60,000 nucleotides of DNA from Hydractinia symbiolongicarpus (taxonomy: Eukaryota; Cnidaria; Hydrozoa; Anthoathecata; Hydractiniidae), in assembly GCF_029227915.1 (NCBI RefSeq), contig NC_079877.1, positions 30,469,851-30,529,850 on the forward strand, in the 5' to 3' direction. Within the stretch, counting starts at the first letter, position 1. The number at the start of each line of letters is the position of its first letter. The translations under genes were made by a program, and so were the position numbers. Shown here piece by piece: positions 12,501-24,389 of the stretch. Below the pieces are notes generated by a model. It was not told the origin of the DNA. It worked only from the letters and a program-made list of their open reading frames with translations, and ran no database searches.

Positions 12501-13394
12501 TGCTACTCGCCAAGCGCCAACAAATCAAAATGCTTGTTTGTTTTCTTATCACGGGCATTTCAAACACACGCTTAAGTGGAGATCGATCAATTCATCAATA
12601 AATAGTAGTTACCTGTGTAGCGCAAAACCAGATAAATTCAAAATTTAAAATGTGTAATATCCAGTTCCAAAGCAAAAACCAAAATCCAGTTACAAAATTG
12701 TGTCCAGTAGAATAATCGAAATATGTTCAAAATCCAGAATCGAGTTTCATAATACAAAATAATATTCACAAGGATAAAAATAACAGCTTGGAATCATACA
12801 ACGTCTCAAACACACTACACTGGCAAACTATTCGCGCATTATTCGCGCATGTTTTCACTCGAATAATTTGCCTGATCGTTTCGGTCGTTAGACCGTAATT
12901 CGTAGTGCGGATAGTTGGATTTCGATACAAGATAACAAGACAGAGTTGTGTCTACTTTTCTAGGCTATAAGTTGTGAAAACCTGGTTTCTACTCCTGGTT
13001 TTTATTAAAAAGAAAAAGGGCAATTCATATTAACGAAAATTTTCTTTTTCTTACTCAATGAAATAAACACTCACACATAGACTGGTTTCTCCAATATCAA
13101 CTATTTCAATCTCTTTTCAGAGTGTATAGCTTGAAAGCACTACTTGTTCAGATCAGAGGCATTTACATTTGTTGCTGGATATCTCAACCTGGCCAAAGGA
13201 ATTAAAAGTTCAATGTCAAACATCGTTTCGTATCACATTAAAGGGCTACGGAACGGCTGTTGGTTTTTGACTTTAGTGACTTACACGAAAGTCGAGCTGA
13301 TGGCGGCGAAAAACAAAAATGGCTATTTTTTATCTAAGATTTTATTTACCGATACGCCAAATTTCAACTTAACGAGCATAATGCAGCCTTATGA
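12501..13394. other. Intergenic DNA, no feature recognised
   Basis: Contains short CCAGTT/AAAATCCAG repeats around 12660-12740. An 88-codon ORF at 13144-13410 has no recognisable domain and runs into the adjoining MITE-like unit. No supported gene. Confidence 0.45.
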
Positions 13395-13556
13395 AAATTG
13401 TTCGAATTAGCGAAATGTTCGAATTAGCGGAGTTCGAATTAAGCAGCTCAAAATGTAAGACTTTATTAAACTAAACTCAAGGGACTTGGCCATTGGTTCG
13501 AAATAACGCAAAGTTCGAATTAAGCAGCATTCGAATTACCGGACATCTAGCTACTG
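13395..13556. mobile_element. pogo/Tigger-like MITE
   Basis: Multiple GTTCGAATTAGC / GTTCGAATTAAGCAGC units in both halves, ending CATTCGAATTACCGGACATCT. Same family as 7299-7475 by motif content. Confidence 0.55.
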
Positions 13557-15500
13557 TATAAAAATATTTCGTTTCTGGTGATTTGGTAGTAGGCGAAATC
13601 TCCATTAGCTATCATTGAAATGTTTTATTATATTTTTACATTCTCGTCCCCAATTATCCTCTCGTGTTTCGACAAAATCCACCATCTTTATAGCAAATCG
13701 TTCCATGTATTATGACGCGTGAATAAATTATCTATGTCAGATGTAAACCAATCACATTAAAGAATTCATCAGCCTATGGACTGTACCAGGGGTTTCTTCG
13801 CCGATGGCCTTAGTTCGGTATAAACGTCGTGTGTTTGCGTCGAGATTTTGAAGAATATTGTGTATGGCACTTGTTTGTATAGCAAAAATTGTCAATCAGA
13901 CAACCAGTGCAAGTGAAATACGCTAAAGAATCGCATAAGTTTACGAAAAAATAAAAAATTGAAAGATATGTTAGGATCTTATAACATTAAATTAAACAAA
14001 GCATCCGTCTCAGTCACCCCCAAAATGCCACTGATTCTCGATAAAACAAAACACTTAATTACGTCTTTTTCAACTGCATAAACTCCATTTTTAAGATTAC
14101 ATGATACTTGCTGACGCCATATTAACAACATCACCACACTCGCTTACTGCTCTGAGGAAGGCCAACAGCCTAAAATATTTCCACCCGAAATGTTTTTTTT
14201 CAATTTCCGAATAAATGAATAAAAAATAAGAAAAATTAAAAAGTATATACAGTTAGTTATAACAGTTTCATCACCATTTGTGCACGCTTTTTATTTGTGT
14301 GCTTTTGTGAGAAGCACCTACAATAGCAGTAGAACATTGTTAACGGAATGAGCAATTTCTGCTACCACGTCTATATATGTATTTATATAGGTAATTATTA
14401 TTTAATTTCCTGGTGTATTTAAAGCGCATCCTTACTAAAAAATGGAGCATGTCTATGCTTTGCTTTTCACTCTTTATTAAAAACCCACCATTACACAATG
14501 TCTTTAAATCAATTTTAAATAAAAAGTTTGAGTTATTAACACGCACTCAATGTAGTTTTAAAAAATTACATGCTGTTTACAAAAACAAGCAACGCTGTGC
14601 AGTTGCTGGAAGAAGAGAGCAGTGAATACACAAATGGACTTATTTCTTACACAAATGGACTTATTTCTTACACGAAATGGACTTATTTCTTACACAAATG
14701 GACTCATTTCTTACAAAATGGACTTATTTCTTACACAAATGGATTTTATGAACAGATTCTTAAGGTATGTGACGCACTAACCTTTGTTTTTTTTTCCATA
14801 TTGGAGATAGTTCCATATAAAATGTGAGATACGACAATTGTTCTTGAAATAGTTACCGTCTAAAATTATTTTTTAAATTCAAAATTTCAAATGTTTTTCT
14901 TCGACTGACACTACTTTACGTCTTTTGGATTTCGGTATATTTCTGTTTGAAAACGTAAAAGACGGCTTTTAATAATCTGATCTAGTCTGTCAGAGTTCTG
15001 AAAAAGTATTTCGTGGGAGAAATGGTCCCTTGTATAAATGTTTACACGATTTCTGGCGGAATAAAACTCATTTTAGAGTTGCTTTGATTTCACTCTTAAT
15101 TTGTTCATATAAACATGAATTACTAAAAAACTATTGTGCATCTACAAAACGTTGTAGCGATTGTGAAGTTGGCACAACCCCCGACACAAAATATCCTATG
15201 CAGACACGACAATATTCTCATTTCGGGGTCTATGTAAAGACTGCCTTTTGTTGAGGGATTTATATCTCGGCTATCCATGTCTGAAATGCTATTTCTACGG
15301 TATTTTGTCCGTAGAATAGGTATGAATAGGTCCGTAGTGTAGGTATGAATAGGTATGGAAAGCATAAATGATAGTAGATGGTAAATTACATGCCTAATAA
15401 TTAAAAGATACTTGATTTGAAAGCTATCCGTTGCCATAGCTTGATCTATTACAATCTACTAATTAATTTTAACACGTCGTTTCTTAATTATCTTTTTTAG
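13557..15500. other. Intergenic DNA with one short tandem repeat
   Basis: No gene recognised. ORFs at 14340-14625 (both strands) and 15030-15437 show no domain and no splice context. A 21-base tandem repeat lies at 14627-14743. Confidence 0.45.
14627..14743 (+). repeat. 21-bp tandem repeat
   Basis: Five to six units of ACAAATGGACTTATTTCTTAC with small indels. One frame would read repeated TNGLISY, but the indels break it, so it is a repeat and not a repeat protein. Confidence 0.85.
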
Positions 15501-15731
15501 TCGTGACAAAGCTGTCCAAAGGAAACCCTGCGACGCAATTCAGTCATTCACCTCTCAAGTCAAATGCAGTGGCTTCTAAGGATGTTGACGGAAATACAAA
15601 TAGCTATTTATTTCGAGTATCAGGCTTTTGAATGCAGCACGCCTGGCACCTTGGTGGCAAGTTGATGTTTTAAAGAATGCAGTCGTAACTTGCGGTACTC
15701 TGATTGTTGCAGTGATCGAGCCGTTAACTTG
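15501..15731 (+). pseudogene. Fucolectin/F5-8C-type carbohydrate-binding domain remnant
   Basis: After a good acceptor (TCTTTTTTAG) the frame reads KLSKGNPATQFSHSP...AVASKDVDGNTNSYLF, the start of a fucolectin-tachylectin-pentraxin (FTP) or discoidin-like domain (pattern: GKPATQSS...AVDGNT). The frame then breaks near 15625-15640; a second frame continues with NAARLAPWWQVDVLKNAVVT, the expected WW-x-VDL strand. These proteins are usually secreted fucose-binding lectins. Because of the frameshift and no identified neighbouring exons I call it a broken exon. A sequencing error in a functional exon is possible. Confidence 0.65.
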
Positions 15732-16341
15732 AAATAATGGCGAAATTCCCTGCTTCAACAGAGTGGAATACATGTGCTTCTATCAAGCAGTTGGGTGTTA
15801 TAAGTATGCGAAGATTGTGAAGAAGAAATATTTGGAAGAATCATTCGAGTTGTGAAATATCATATAATTCTCCATTTATGTGAAGTTCAATTTTACGCAT
15901 TCCAATGTGAAAATATTCAGGGGGTTAATTCTTCACAATAGTAACTGATTTCGAACAAAAATTAAAAACTAAAACAGAACAATCACTAAAATGAATTTGT
16001 TTTTATTATATAAATTAAAAAACAGTTTTAAATGTTAGATTTAAAATTCATTGAAGAAACTGTCTATGTGTTTAAAAAAGGGACATCCCCCATACCTATA
16101 ATCTACGCAGGAAAGCAGTCTTTCCGGGAATGCTTTAAAATGTGGAATGGTAAACATAAAACATGTCTCAGAAACTGCTATTAACGCCAAAGAAAAATAG
16201 TAAAATTAATAGTAATAATTGTATAACTCATATTGAAAGATACAGCAACAGCCTTCATTTAAGAAGCTTCACTGATATTTCGATAAAAAACGTTGAACGC
16301 GCAAAGTAGTTTTTTTATTTTTTATATTTTTTCGTAAGCTT
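15732..16341. other. Intergenic DNA, nothing recognised
   Basis: No coding, RNA or repeat structure identified. Confidence 0.4.
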
Positions 16342-17146
16342 TTGTTACTTGATAAAGGCGCTCTACATAACGTTTTGGATTATAGTGGCATACCGGAAGA
16401 TGAAAATGTCACCGAGCTGTTGAACGATCCTGACAAATCTAGTCCTTCGTTTAAATTCCGCCAAAAATGTTATGATCAATGCATGCACTCGAAGACATTG
16501 CGTTGCCTTGAATTAAAACGTGAACAAATCAGCTAAACCGACTCTGATGAAAAGAAAGAAAATAAAATAACGCCAGAAAGAGCCTTGACAAGAAAGAGAA
16601 ATGCGAAGTGAATACATAACACCCATATGCTTCTTAACACATTTTTTAACGTACTACCTAAAAGTGGGTATAGAATTTAGTAAGAAACTTAGCCCGAATA
16701 AGTTCATCCGTACCGATGTGGCGGCAAATACTCTCAAGCGAAATGCAATCGAGAAAAATGACATACCTCGATTATTAGCGCATGTTTCAGGATTGGATAC
16801 GTCAACGTTGTCGCTCAAGAAGATCGCTATCAGATTAGGTGGAAGCCGACACAAAGGTCTTTCTATGTGCCAAGCATGCTCAATTAGAAAATTATTCATC
16901 AATTTTGATGTTGTATTACGAAAATCAGCTACGGCTTGTGGAGATTAGAGAAGGTGGAAAAAAAAGATATTTCATCTAAGCGCGGCCGAATTGCTCACGG
17001 ATTGGTAAAGCAAAATCGTCCCAACTACTAAAAAATAACGATGAATTTAAATTTCGAAAGTTCTGTGCAAAAGAAAGAGTGCCAGAGCATGAAAGATTAC
17101 CTCCAACTAGAGACGCTCTTCTTTATAACTGCAAACGTGTTTCGTA

Positions 17147-17262
17147 TGTTACAGCTTGGAGGAAAGAATACGGAAGGAGAAACAACTTCATTTCTGTACG
17201 CTTTAAATGTATTGAATTTTCTATTGTTTTTAATTTCAAAAGAATCAGTGCGTGAGGTGCTC
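17147..17262 (+). repeat. Arm of a short inverted duplication
   Basis: GTTACAGCTTGGAGGAAAGA and following sequence recurs reverse-complemented at 17853-17940, with later similarity at the GTGCGTGAGG segment. The arms flank ~590 bases inside the decayed gene. Confidence 0.75.
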
Positions 17263-17852
17263 GACCGAGTCTTTTTCGCAAAAAAATGATCAAATTCCAT
17301 ATTCTCCTTTAATAGAGTCTAACTTTTTTCTATTGAAATCTGACTGTAACACGCTGCAGGCACGTGATTATTGTATGGAAAGTGTGCCTAATATAAGTCG
17401 GTAAACATTGCTGTTAAAAACTTCAACATTACGTTTGGAAATAAGCGTTTAACCATGATATTAACCTATTTTTGCAGGCTTGAGTATACCACTTTGATCA
17501 TGAAAAACAATATAGATAGATATGCGCCGGACGAGTGCCGACAAAATGTGTGCTGGATTAATGTTTATTCTAACTAAAGAAATAACTTCTTATAACAGAA
17601 CGTCGTTTTAAAACGAGATATAAACTTTTTCTTTTTGTTTACAAAAGTGTCGAGCATGTGCTTCTTCGCTAATTATGTTAACATAAAAACAAAAGAAATT
17701 TTACCGATTTCAATATGGCTTCTTGTTTTGATAATATTATCAAATTCATCATCAAATTAACTTATTGTTTTTATAACCAATCATAGTTGCGAATTGTTAT
17801 TTACGAATAATTTAGTCACACAACCGCCAAAATTTCAAATTAAGTTTCTATA

Positions 17853-17940
17853 CAGACACCTGCTAGAACCTCACGCAGTGTTTCAATAGAATTAAAAGAG
17901 TTGTTTCTCCTTCCGTATTCTTTCCTCCAAGGTTACAGCG
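17853..17940 (-). repeat. Second arm of the inverted duplication
   Basis: The reverse complement matches 17147-17262 (TTGGAGGAAAGAATACGGAA core identical). The coding remnant resumes just beyond it. Confidence 0.75.
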
Positions 17941-18240
17941 ATAATCAGAAGATTTTGTGACGCCTCTGCGCCAATTTATAACGCAAACGGTTATGGTTGG
18001 ATCCTGCAGGATAGTGATTTGAAAATTGAGTGGATGATTCTTCCTCTAGCACCCAAAGGAGTACTGCAACTAATATCTTGCAACTGTTAAAAATCAAACT
18101 ACAAAACAAGAATTTGTATTTGCAAATCGAACAGTTTAAACTGCACGGACTTGTTTCATTGCGTTGATTATGATAATATTGACGTTAATTATGAAGAAAG
18201 CTCTGCTTCTTCCAACAAAGGAATAGATCTTTCTAAGTAA

Positions 18241-18634
18241 ATTAGTTTTAGCTATGTAATTATTTTTTATCCGTAGGTATAGTAGTGCTTTAGGTTTTCT
18301 GTGCGGCGCGTAAGAAAAAGTGACATCGTCAACTACGCTTTACAAGGTGTTAGCTTGTGTTGTGTGGCTAATTACTATTTACTGTCTTTTTAACTTTTGC
18401 TTTCCAACACAAAATCTTTTGTTTCGTGTACTTAAAAATAAAATTGATGATTGTGATCTTTTTTCTTATTTTGTGACGTCATCATTAAAGGTTAAAGCCT
18501 CAGTAAGCCAAATAAATATAATTTTTTTCAAGATCGTGTAATCACGTTCAACAGCATTTCACATTGTCCTAAAGCTTTCCAGTAAATTGATGCTCTCCAG
18601 CTACCTGACCATATGTCCATAACTAATCTCCGAC
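18241..18634. other. Left flank of the tandem duplication, no gene
   Basis: A 73-codon frame at 18320-18541 has no recognisable feature. Similarity to the duplicated unit begins at TAAGAAGGTC (18635), possibly a few bases earlier. Confidence 0.5.
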
Positions 18635-20312
18635 TAAGAAGGTCTATTTGCTCTTATAGCCGTGATAACCCATTACAAAAGAGTTAATTTGTAGGCCTTT
18701 TAATCTAACAATTGGAATTTACTTACAGAAGAGAACTTCTTTTAGCTTTACTTCGATCATGTTTTCCATCTGTGCAAATATTTTTTTCCAACCCAAGTGA
18801 ATACAAAATGGGTTCTTAAACCTCTATCTACATTCTACAGAGAAATGCTCTGGAGGGAAGCATAGCAAATTCGACTCACTGGTTTAGCCCCTTGGAATGC
18901 CTTAGGAGAGAGACTACTAATGTATGTTATTGGGGAAATCTGTTAAACCATGTTGTGTTACAGGCGTTAATATCATGCCCTGCCGATACTATGTTCAGCG
19001 TAAAAGTTTAATGCTTGGAGAGCTTTTTAAAAAATAGGTACATAAGCTTGATCAAAAATTTGCACGTCAACCCGCATGTAGAGAATCTTAAAAAGCAAAT
19101 GAATAAGTAAGTAATTAACGGGAAGTTTTAGGTTTTTTGCAAAAAAATCATGACATATAGAAAAAAAAATTCTCTTTCGAATGACATATTTTATATTCCA
19201 TGAAAATATTTGGAACATCCCTTTTTCCTGGAAAAAGCCTTTTCAGAGGTGTTATATCCTTCACACGTTCGAGAAAATATGTGCAAAATGAGTTACGCAT
19301 AATTTTTGTAAACATTATACATGATATGAAACTACCGTATAAATATATGCATAATAATATTTTTAGATAGTTTACTTTCACCATCGATATATATATAAAT
19401 GTTGTCATATAAAAAATCATTAAAAAAAATCAAAGTCAAGGAGTATGCATATAAGCTTTCTCTTGTAACCCTGACTTCTGTCTGGTAATAATTCTGAACG
19501 CGTGCACGCATATTCAGCATAAAGAAAAAGTTCACACTTTCATCATCTTTCTGCATACTCAGTTCACACATTTTTAAAACACCTACGAAAATCTTTAAAA
19601 ACAAATATCTCGTTAGTAAATTTTCGCATACATGCCTTTACGATTGTGGTCTCTCTTTCCGAAAGCTTCCTATTGGCTCATTGAAATTTTCGGTAATGGA
19701 AAGCTGAATAAATTATGCACAAAACGTTCCCGGATTTTTTTGTATAAATTACTGATTAGCGAATTATGACGACAGAAAGAAAAAAATATGCATTTTTTTG
19801 AATGATTATATATAATTAATTACAAATAATTTCATAACGACGTTGTTACAAAAAAAAAAAAACTGGGAAACTTTTTGAATTAAATTTATGCTGGATGTAA
19901 TAGTGCAAAAACGAGACGTCTGCGACCACGCGTTCGGAAAAAGAAGCCTTTTAAAAACGTACGGTGAAAAAAAAAAGGGTGTGTGTTTAATTCATTATAT
20001 TTCTTTTTGGAAAATTAACATCTCACGAAAATAACACCATCAAAAAAGTCTTTCATCAAACATTCAGAAACAAAAAAAAATTAAAAAAATGTAAAAGTAT
20101 TGATAAATTATAAAGGTTTTTCTGAGACTACTCATCAAGTGAGTTTTTTCCTTTACAGTAACCTTAATGGGTATTCCATCCTAATGGTTTGCTTTTATTC
20201 CCCTCTGATTGTAACTATATTACTGCTAGAGATACGCATTTCTAGCAGTTTGGCTGCCACATGAACCGATCGACGGTCAGAGATGGGCTGACAACACTAC
20301 ATTTAAATTGCG

Positions 20313-20382
20313 CAAGAGTGGGAACTCGAACCTGAAACCTCATGAGTACAAGACAAATGCGCTACCACTACACCATCTTTGC
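20313..20382 (-). mobile_element. tRNA-derived SINE head (copy 1)
   Basis: On the minus strand the sequence has an RNA polymerase III A box (TGGTGTAGTGGTAGCGC) and B box (GGTTCGAGTTCCC) at tRNA-like spacing. The anticodon stem does not pair properly, so it is a tRNA-derived SINE and not a tRNA gene. The tRNA-unrelated body probably extends to ~20200. Duplicated at 27317-27387. Confidence 0.7.
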
Positions 20383-20406
20383 CTTAAATGGGTTTAGTTG
20401 ATTTTC

Positions 20407-20960
20407 CTACACCCAAACACAACATTCCACACGCAACCATTTAATCAAGGTATCATTCAAGCTTTGAAAGCTAAATATAGATCACTAGCCTTCGTAAACT
20501 TATCTTTTCGTTGGGAAAAATGAACCGATACCCGAATTTTTAATTCGTCGAGCAATGTATATGTTGAAAAACGCATGGGCTGGTATCTCAAATCAAACAC
20601 TAACCAACTGTTTTAGAAAATCGGGAATCTCGGAGAAGGAAGCTGACAATGAGATAAATGAAGATAATAAATCCGTTTAAATCGCTACAATGAAGCGATG
20701 TAGAAGAAGATGCTGCCCAGATCCTGGGCGTTAATCACTAAATTGTAAAAAAGGATTTCCTGCTCAAAACGATGCTGACATCTCACTTGACAATTATGTA
20801 GATCTCGTCATCACATGGGAAACTAACATATGCTGAGGTAATCGCTAAAGTAGCCTGAGTCCAAGGAGAAAAGAAGGACGATGAAAACCGAGAAAACGAT
20901 AGCGAACGGGGTGATTTAATCATGAAAGCAGGAATCGAGAAAGTGCGAAAGGCTATTTTA
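20407..20960 (+). pseudogene. pogo/Tigger transposase C-terminal remnant A (copy 1)
   Basis: Frames in succession read LHPNTTFHTQPFNQGIIQAL then KAKYRSLA (the conserved LPPNTTS-x-x-QP-x-x-QGII region before the last catalytic Asp), then RAMYMLKNAWAGISNQTLTN with NCFRKSGI (the AW...NCF.K.GI signature), then SLDNYVDLV with stops. Pogo/Tigger DDE transposases cut and paste at TA sites. N-terminal domains are missing and frames are broken, so it is inactive. The last 249 bases are absent in copy 2. Confidence 0.75.
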
Positions 20961-22779
20961 GCATTTTGAAAGATTCTAGCTTTATTTCTTTTCTTAGGGA
21001 GACAATAATGACATCGCTTAAGGACTTAATGTAAATAAATAAATTTGATTTCAGAATTTCAGATTTATTCGTGAAACGATAAATCTTACACTTTTTCATT
21101 TGTCTATACTCAAAATGTTACACAGCTGACTAAAAGTGATTTTAAATGCACAATAGCATCGAAAAAAGGACATATAGTGACTATATACATAAAAAATCAG
21201 TGAAAAAAGCAATTCTCTATTTCTCGAAAACTCTAAAAGTCGAACAATTTGTAATTCCCCGTGCAATTTCGAGTTATAGTGAAGCTACCATATTTTTTAT
21301 CCAAATGCCAATATTTTGTGACTTGGGATACTTTAGATCTACTTAGGCTATAGATTGCTTCAATTCCTATATTTTTATCAGGCTACCAGGTACGAAATGG
21401 CTTATAAACCTCGGTTGTTTCGTGGTCCTCGTGGTTTGACTTGAGGAAATATATCGCAGGGTTTATAAGCAAAACCGGAGTTTGTTCCGGACAAACTATT
21501 CCATGGGCTTTGTAGCTTTAAATTTCCTTTAGAATCTGACAAACCTCAAACTGGTAAAAAATTTAAACGAAAGAAGAATGGTATCGGACATTGGTGTACA
21601 GTTTGGGTTGTTTTTTTTCTTTATCGTTAAATGGTCTGAATGTCAGAAAATTATTTTTTGGTGTAGAAATTATGAGATTTACAAACATTTTTTTAGTTTT
21701 TTGAAAGTTGTTTTGATCGAACCTAAAAAATGAATGCGATATATTCGAAGAGTTTCAGTTCGTGCTGACGACTGCACGAGAGCTCCTTTTTTAAATCTTT
21801 TGCTAAAATGATTTGTCGAGGGTAGAAATTGCAAAACTCACACGCGAATTAACTGAATCTAGTTTCCCTATCAGAAAATAATGTCCCCAATTTGAAGAAC
21901 GAATTTCCCGATATAGAAATAATTTCCGTTTCTGTAACTTGACCCGAAATGGTGTATGCTCAGCGACAAACTTAAAATCCTGTCAAAAGTTATAAAGGGG
22001 ATGGGGGGACGATCATAATACATTCCAAAACCCCGACCATGAGTTAAGGAAGCATTTTTGCATAATTGATTTTCATTGTATATAGTGAAGCGAGACATAC
22101 TGTAATTATTCTAATTTAGTGCGGCCTCTAATCAGTGCGGATGGCCTTTTTTTCGAAAATTGAACAATTTATTTTCTTCTTATTATTAGTGCGGATGGAA
22201 TGTTGGTAAATTTTTAATTTTCCTCTTATTTAATGCGAGAAGGGTCAAAAATTCCTCTAGTCGACCGCTGAAGTTTGAATAAAGTTAAACGCTGTCCCGG
22301 ACAATAGACCTACAGCGCTTGTCAAAGACAAATTCGCCATTGCCGTTAAAAATGGTTAGAAAACGATTGGGAATGTTCAACGAGTTTTTAGCGCTAGAAA
22401 AACTATTTATAATTTATGCAGAAATAACAATGAGTTACTCGAGAAAATAATTCTTACAGATTTTTAAGACAACGTGATGGATGTAAAAATAGTTTATTCC
22501 AGAATGTAATGTGAATGGAATTTCTTTAGCTACAACTTAACAACAAAATACACCTTAACCAATGCGTATTTTGTTACCCTCTCAAAAAGAAAAAGTTTCC
22601 TAAGTTTTTTTTGCCAAATTAACTGGTTTCTAGAAATCGTTGATTTAACGTTAATACAACCTCGACTAAACGTTCAAACCCGGCTTTGATTTAACGTAGG
22701 CATATCAGCGTTAAAAACAAGTTTTATTTTAAACGTTATAGCAACGTTTGTTTAACGTTATTTCATCGTTGACTGCACA

Positions 22780-22935
22780 CTGGGAAGACATACGAAACGG
22801 TGTACCTTATCGGGGAAAAAAACGTCGGGGGAAAATTTTGTCGTAGAAAAATTTTGTCGGGGAAAAATTATGTCACTTTTAAAAATTAAGTCACTTTTCC
22901 CCGACTAATTTTTCAAAAAGTCTTTTTTCCCCGAC
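22780..22935. repeat. GTCGGGGAAAA hairpin repeat
   Basis: Alternating GTCGGGGAAAA and TTTTCCCCGAC units. 22855-22902 is a strong dyad (GTCGGGGAAAAATTATGTCA against AAGTCACTTTTCCCCGAC). Copy 2 keeps only the right part (~29095-29150). Confidence 0.7.
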
Positions 22936-23499
22936 TAATTTTTGATATTCCTATAACCTCACAAGGAAATTTGAATCAATATTTTTTATTTCTTTATGTA
23001 TGTTTTTCTTACAAAACAACTTCGAGAAAAAGTACAAAAATCTACTGATGTTGTACTTGTATGATTGCTTTTTTTGTTTCCATTATGTTTTTTATGTCCC
23101 CCTGGTCCTTTTTATGTAATCTTTCTTATTTATTAAAGTGGTAACAACAATGGGAAAAAAAGTTAGGATAAAAGAAAAAAGTCGGGGTAAATTCTTAGTC
23201 GGTTATAAAAAAATCGACGCTTCGTCTGACATCGCCCTGAGTCTTATAAATTATGTACCTACGTGCCTTACATGTCTCACGTGCCCACTGTTTTTAAGGC
23301 TTTACAAGAGGTTTAGAGAAAAAAAGAAAAAGAAAAGTAATTGTAGCAAGAAATCTAAACAGTACATGGCTGTTTATTTTTGCTTCCAATGGTTCTTTTT
23401 TTTTCTGAACCAACTGTCATTTGATCAACAGTACCACGTTATTTAAGTACCTTAAAGATGCGTCAAGACGAGCATTATTTTTCGAGTAAAGATTCATGA

Positions 23500-23925
23500 A
23501 TAGACGAGACCGTTATGGAGAGTGTTTTAAGGAAATTGAACCGAAAAATGAAACAAGAAAATTGAAAAGTTATCTTGGGACAATGCTACATGTCATCCTG
23601 AAACGGCGCAGGTCAATCTGACAAACATCAAACTTGTATTTCTGCCAAAAATACAAGATCTCTTGATGCCGGTATCATCAGGAACTTTAAACACAAATGC
23701 TTTTTTTCGGAATCTTTAAAGACGTACAAGTACTAAAAACGATTACCTGGCTTCAAACAGCGTGGAAGTGTGTAGCCTCGGAAGCCATTAAACAATGTTT
23801 TAAAAAATGTGGTTTTGATGTCACTTGTGAATGAAGAGATTGATACCGAGTTTAAAGAATTGTTGCGCACTGCTGAAATGTGGGCTCGTGTGAAATGTGA
23901 AACAAGACTTAGGTAGTTCGGTGCT
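23500..23925 (+). pseudogene. pogo/Tigger transposase remnant B (copy 1)
   Basis: Broken frames read RKLNRKMKQEN, then DNATCHPETAQVNLTNIKLV (DDE catalytic Asp region, consensus DNAPxH), then RSLDAGIIRNFKHK, then ITWLQTAWKCVASEAIKQCF with KKCGFDV. It belongs to a different pogo-type subfamily from remnant A, judged by sequence. Frameshifts and stops show it is inactive. A minus-strand ORF over the same bases (23733-24086) is its shadow. Confidence 0.75.
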
Positions 23926-24389
23926 TTACAGCTCAAAATAGTACTGCGGTACACCACCTTCGTCCCCAGGGTTTTTTGCCTATTTAATATGAGAGATGAC
24001 GTCGAAAAGTTCCCTGGTATCGTTGACCGGATTGATTGGCTTTCACATTTTCGCACAATTATATATATTTTTTCCTTAGTCAGCACGTGTTCAGATTAAT
24101 AAAAAAGTGGTGCATGAAGCCACGATCAATCAATTTTGGAAGCAAAACTTTATAAAGTTATCAAAATTTATGAAAAACCTTTTAGTGTTACTTTGTTACA
24201 TTTATTAAATATAAAATAAATATCTTGGTGCTGCGTTGAACATTAAGTAAGAATAGTAGACTGTTGAAATACTAGTTAGTTAGTAAGTGCTTTAAAAACT
24301 TCACAAGACAGGGCTAAAACAGTGTGATGCCTAAACAGAGTTAGAAAAGAAAAAAAAAGGAGAATTAACTTCTCATGCCCACGTAACAG

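Larger units (their letters stand above)
16342..18240 (+). pseudogene. Decayed multicopy transposon-type gene with Cys-rich C-terminus
   Basis: Disjoint frames in the same order and orientation appear to be remains of one protein. Segment 16342-16536 ends ...FRQKCYDQCMHSKTLRC. Segment 16664-16945 contains ...AHVSGLDTSTLSLKKIA. Segment ~17080-17180 reads LPPTRDALLYNCKRVSYVTA. The C-terminal segment from ~17989 reads GYGWILQDSDLKIEWM...APKGVLQLISCNC, then after a frame slip CICKSNSLNCTDLFHC, ending at TAA near 18238. The order LPPT-x-DAL..., GW..., CxC/Cys-rich tail resembles, as I remember it, uncharacterised multicopy transposon-associated proteins with a tesmin/CXC-like end. The homology is inferred. 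Several frameshifts and an inverted segment show it is non-functional. Confidence 0.5.

Noticed and set aside
12309-12575. Plus-strand Arg/Lys-rich ORF of 88 codons
   Set aside because: Product of the foldback arm subrepeats.
19027-19604. Three minus-strand ORFs conserved between the duplicate copies (also 26038-26615)
   Set aside because: Conservation only reflects the recent duplication. The peptides are Phe/Ile/Tyr-rich, as expected from AT-rich DNA.
20313-20382. tRNA gene
   Set aside because: Pol III boxes are present, but the anticodon stem is unpaired and a SINE body follows.
23138-23446. Plus-strand ORF of 102 codons, also present at 29342-29617
   Set aside because: Overlaps GTCGGGG repeat sequence, differs in frame between copies and has no domain. 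Not supported as a gene.
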